In this document: positions 7,578 to 10,180 of the stretch, piece by piece
How the letters are laid out: every line of letters begins with the position of its first letter
Position numbering within the stretch: position 1 is the stretch's first letter
Source of the DNA: Larix sibirica
Taxonomy: Eukaryota > Streptophyta > Pinopsida > Pinales > Pinaceae
NCBI GenBank assembly: GCA_004151065.3
Contig: NWUY0303874468.1
Coordinates: 1 to 10,180, forward strand
Direction: 5' to 3'
DNA: 10,180 bases
Made by a program: the position numbers and the translations under genes
Notes under the pieces: model-generated
The model's database searches: none
What the model was told of the DNA's origin: nothing
The model's input: the letters and a program-made list of their open reading frames with translations, nothing else

Positions 7578-8500
7578 TTAGATGTCGGTCCCTTGCATAG
7601 GAGAACCTAATAATGGAATAATGATAGGGCACTTTCCACAAATGACCAAGGTTATAACATCATCATGAGATAAATCAATCGTGGGAATTTGCACAAACTA
7701 ACATGATTGTTTCATAACAAATAGAGCCTCGCCATGAATTATTGCGATTACATCACAAAAGACAACTCTATAGATATAGATCATTGACAAAAAAACTACC
7801 TGATTAGGATTTGTCATAATGTACATTGCCACGGATGGGTAGGATTACACCAAGCATGTTAGAGTAGTCGATATAGACCATTTACACAAGAAGATGTGGT
7901 CATACAATGACATAAAGGGTGATTATGCCAAAACATTAGATAGGGACACATCTCCAAATTGACAAATGAGATTAGCTTGTGGGATTTAGTTGTAAATAAA
8001 AGGATAATATGGTACCACTTTTCAACTAAGATGGAATCTCAAGAATTCCCATCTAACAATGACTTGAACCTAATGTGGGGCCCATTCACCTCATCTCTTG
8101 AAAACCAATGATAATGCACAACATGTCCCTCCATATCAAGTAAAAAACTATCACTTCCACCATATGAGCATCCCACATTCATTTTTACAATGTATTCAAG
8201 CCTCTAAGCAAAATAATAAAGGCTACTACAAGCTAAAAAGACATCAAGATTTAGTTGAGAAATTGTAGTCAAGTTGTTATTATACTTACACCATCCCTAT
8301 GACACTGTTTTTCCATTAAATTATTGGCAAAGTTATATTTTAAGCACAAAACTTGGTCAATTTCCCATCTTAATATTAAAACACCATCTATTGTTGTTCC
8401 TACAAAAATATGACTATTTGTCTCATTTTTTCTCTTTAAAAACATGCCAAGAGCCTCTAGAACCACCTTGGGAACATCTTCTTCCCACTCCTCTAGTGAT
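7578..8500 (-). pseudogene. Long decayed minus-strand gene read through three frames
   Basis: Segment 1 (8500 to 8269) is an uninterrupted run containing LEEWEEDVPKVVLEALGMFL, KRKNETNSHIFVGTTIDG and VLILRWEIDQVLCLKYNF. Segment 2 (about 8285 to 7862) is about 141 codons in another frame with only two stops (8206-8204, 8041-8039), including LEYIVKMNVGCSYGGSDSFL, HYHWFSRDEVNGPHIRFKSL and ILVEKWYHIILLFTTKSHKL. Segment 3 (7844 to 7578) is 89 codons in the third frame with one stop (7700-7698), including MTNPNQVVFLSMIYIYRVVF, VIAIIHGEALFVMKQ and DDVITLVICGKCPIIIPLLG. Three stops in about 300 codons is far below chance. The E/K/D-rich sense on this strand and the L/H/P-rich antisense favour minus. 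The CGKC pair is not enough to claim a zinc finger. Family not recognised; no reverse transcriptase or integrase motif seen. The call is strong for segments 1 and 2 and weaker for 3, whose complement is also fairly open. Confidence 0.55.
7629..7656. repeat. 28-bp dispersed repeat, copy 2
   Basis: Partner of 6218-6245, 27 of 28 bases identical, same orientation, 1411 bases away. It falls inside segment 3 of the minus-strand remnant, where the complement is read as LVICGKC. Confidence 0.75.
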
Positions 8501-10013
8501 AGGTTTGATACTAGTGAGGTTCCATCCTCTTATATCACCTTCTTTATTGATGACCTCACCAATATAGCCACAGCTCACATGACCAATTCCTCTCCCAAAC
8601 AACTAATATGCTCCACCTATGGGAGGCACACAATGGGTGTGGAGGCCCATACCCTATATGCATCTAGGATCACTTAGCATCTCATCCTTGACACATTTCC
8701 ATTCCCTGAAGTTGTGGAGATCTATACTAGAAATGATCACCTTGCCTCTTCCACTATTCCTTCCACAAATGGTTAGTATGCATTTTTCAATGTCAACATG
8801 CTATCCATCTCTCAAATTCCAGGTACTTCATTAGGTTTAGTGGTCCTCCCCCACGACATCCACACTATAAGATACATAAACATAAATTAAGCCAATAAAG
8901 GAGCTATATTCCAAAGGCTACTCTACAAATAGACCTTGGCGAAGGTTCCCCCTACCCCATGGAAAATTAGAATCTTTAGCCCATGGCTTGGGATTGATTT
9001 TAGTGTTCACCTTGATTTTGGGAAGGGATACTGATGAAACCTTGATGAAGGAATGGTATCCATCGTAGACTCTTATAATGCATTTGATGTCCTCAATTTT
9101 AGGTATATTGAATCCAATTTTAGGAAGACTTAACAACTAATGGGATTTTCATATATCCCGCTTACATGGTATACTCGTTTATCTACCACATGGGGCACCA
9201 TATTGAATCCCTAAATGTATAGAGAACCCAACAGGGACTACGTACTAGGGGCATTGATTGGTTTTACTAGGTTAAGAGAGGAGAACCTAGAACCTCCTTT
9301 CTCCAATATGTGTCCAAATTATGTTTTCTTTTCCATTATATTAAGGAAAGACGTAAGAGAATGCGTACACAAATTAGATTGTATTTTAAATTGGGAGAGG
9401 CCACCAAAAAAGGAGATTGGCTCTTACGACTTGAATCCATAGTGATTAGGCTATATGGAATACACTCATCTCCCCACATAAATTTTAAGTTGCTTCCAAC
9501 AAGTATATTTGTACTATAATACATCAAGAAGACAAGAGAGGTGGCTAATATTCATTTCCTAAAGGCCAAAAAGAAGGGCAAGTTGAATTTCCTTATGGCG
9601 ATTGGAGGTTATTCTATATATGACAAAAGAGGCATGGAGGATTATGTAACTTAAAATAAGTTTTCCTCCCATTGGAACAACCCTGGAGGTATGACCCACA
9701 CTTTCTATTATTTGTTGATAAATGGAGAAAATGGCCAATCCCACAAGCTCATTAATCCAATCATGAAATTGAGAAGCTAGACAATAAGGACACATTTGAA
9801 GAGTTGGATTCCATTCTAAAGGTTGAAGTTGATCTCTCAAATGTTGTGGCTCAATTATTTTAATCTCCTTATCCCAAATTGCTTAAGGTCACAACCTAAT
9901 GCACTTTTTACATGCCTCTAGGAGCTATAGTGACCAAGGAGGACATGAAAATCAAAGCTCCATTAGATCATACATATGTCGAGGTCCACCATGGCAAATT
10001 TGGGCATGAATAA
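8444..10013 (+). pseudogene. Long plus-strand pseudogene of a repeat-type plant protein, three successive frames
   Basis: Frame 1 runs from an ATG at 8444 to about 9130 (stops at 8675, 8774, 8888, 8930, 9032 and 9035 in about 228 codons). It includes FFIDDLTNIATAHMTNSSP, TFPFPEVVEIYTRNDHLASS and PWKIRIFSPWLGIDFSVHL. Frame 2, about 9124-9710 (stops 9220, 9268, 9517, 9652), carries YPAYMVYSFIYHMGHHIE, FKLGEATKKGDWLLRLESIV and IHFLKAKKKGKLNFLMAIGG. Frame 3, about 9702-10013 (stops 9753, 9861, 9897), carries IEKLDNKDTFEELDSILKVE and GAIVTKEDMKIKAPLDHTY and ends at a TAA at 10011. An intact ancestor would be about 520 residues. The lysine-rich middle recalls repetitive uncharacterised conifer proteins, some related to the plant mobile (aminotransferase-like) domain; that link is from memory and unverified. 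The complement of 8440-9136 is also quite open in the exactly opposed codon register, so the direction of the first third is less certain than the rest. Confidence 0.55.
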
Positions 10014-10039
10014 AAGAGGAACTTGGTTTAAAATGAGGT

Positions 10040-10180
10040 TATACTTTTTTTTTTAATTTTTTACTAGGGGGGTCAATAATAGGGGTGGTGCGTGGGAGGT
10101 GCACATACTTGCGTTATATGGGGTCAATTCCCATCCGCTACCACTATACCCCTAGGTGCACCCACACAACCTGCAAGCAT
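10040..10180 (+). mobile_element. Possible tRNA-related SINE fragment cut by the window end
   Basis: After a T run (10048-10056) the sequence becomes GC-richer. GGTGGTGCGTGGGAGGTGCA (10084-10103) resembles a diverged A-box region. GGGTCAATTCC (10121-10131) resembles the B box GGTTCGANTCC with two mismatches, and is followed by CATCCGCTACCACTATACCC. The roughly 35-base spacing between boxes suits a tRNA-derived head. Ends, tail and flanking duplications cannot be seen, so this is tentative. It is not the same sequence as the element at 6589. Confidence 0.3.

Noticed and set aside
8274-8567. The longest plus-strand open frame (97 codons).
   Set aside because: Its translation is L/H/P/Y-rich, typical of the antisense of an E/K/M-rich coding strand, and the opposite strand at 8500-8269 is clearly more protein-like.
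8918-9136. Minus-strand 72-codon open frame as an independent gene.
   Set aside because: Its codons are the exact register complement of the plus-strand frame, which joins onward to the stronger reading after 9130. Kept as an ambiguity in the findings.
9559-9840. A 93-codon minus-strand open frame that reads protein-like (PLEWNPTLQMCPYCLASQFH).
   Set aside because: It lies opposite the plus-strand pseudogene, whose lysine- and glutamate-rich reading links up with sequence on both sides. A run of this length is also not rare in about 20,000 possible codons at this composition. It stays an open alternative.
4840-10013. Search by eye for reverse transcriptase (YxDD), retroviral-type protease (DTG/DSG in context), integrase (HHCC, DDE) and hAT or Mutator transposase motifs in the decayed frames.
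   Set aside because: None was found that I could defend, so no transposon class is assigned to the pseudogenes.

Overview
The window looks like plant nuclear DNA, most likely from a large repeat-rich genome. I lean towards a conifer or another gymnosperm. The evidence is AT-rich sequence with no intact long gene, a tRNA-derived SINE with target-site duplications, several local tandem duplications, and protein-like reading frames broken by scattered stops and frameshifts. There are no bacterial features: no ribosome-binding sites, operons or CRISPR. The conifer assignment rests on composition and on a loose memory of repeat-encoded conifer proteins resembling the plus-strand remnant at 8444-10013. 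It is inference.

Layout: (1) Bases 2-127 read as the last 41 codons of a plus-strand gene that enters from outside the window, followed by a probable 3' UTR. (2) Bases 540-2975 are AT-rich and non-coding, and hold five separate short tandem duplications (about 51, 171, 64, 30/32 and 62 bp units). (3) Bases 3048-4545 form a composite structure: a decayed array of about 120-bp units on the left, an inverted stretch of the same repeat on the right, and a broken minus-strand reading frame (4120 to 3777) between them. It resembles a foldback or gene-capturing DNA transposon, or two inverted satellite blocks. (4) From about 8500 down to 4840, protein-like frames keep reappearing on the minus strand (8500-7578, 7182-6901, 6168-5839, 5680-4840). 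A 229-bp SINE (6589-6817) is inserted in this series. (5) Bases 8444-10013 hold a long plus-strand pseudogene readable through three successive frames. It starts almost head-to-head with the minus-strand series. (6) The window ends in a sequence with tRNA-like promoter boxes, perhaps a second SINE cut by the window edge.

Apart from the possible terminal exon, nothing here looks able to make a working protein. I found no reverse transcriptase, integrase or transposase motif that I could defend, so the family of the decayed frames is left unnamed. Pseudogene calls rest on long frames with far fewer stops than AT-rich DNA would give (roughly one stop per 15 codons at about 35% GC, my estimate by eye), on residue composition, and on runs continuing from frame to frame. 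A translated database search is the decisive test.
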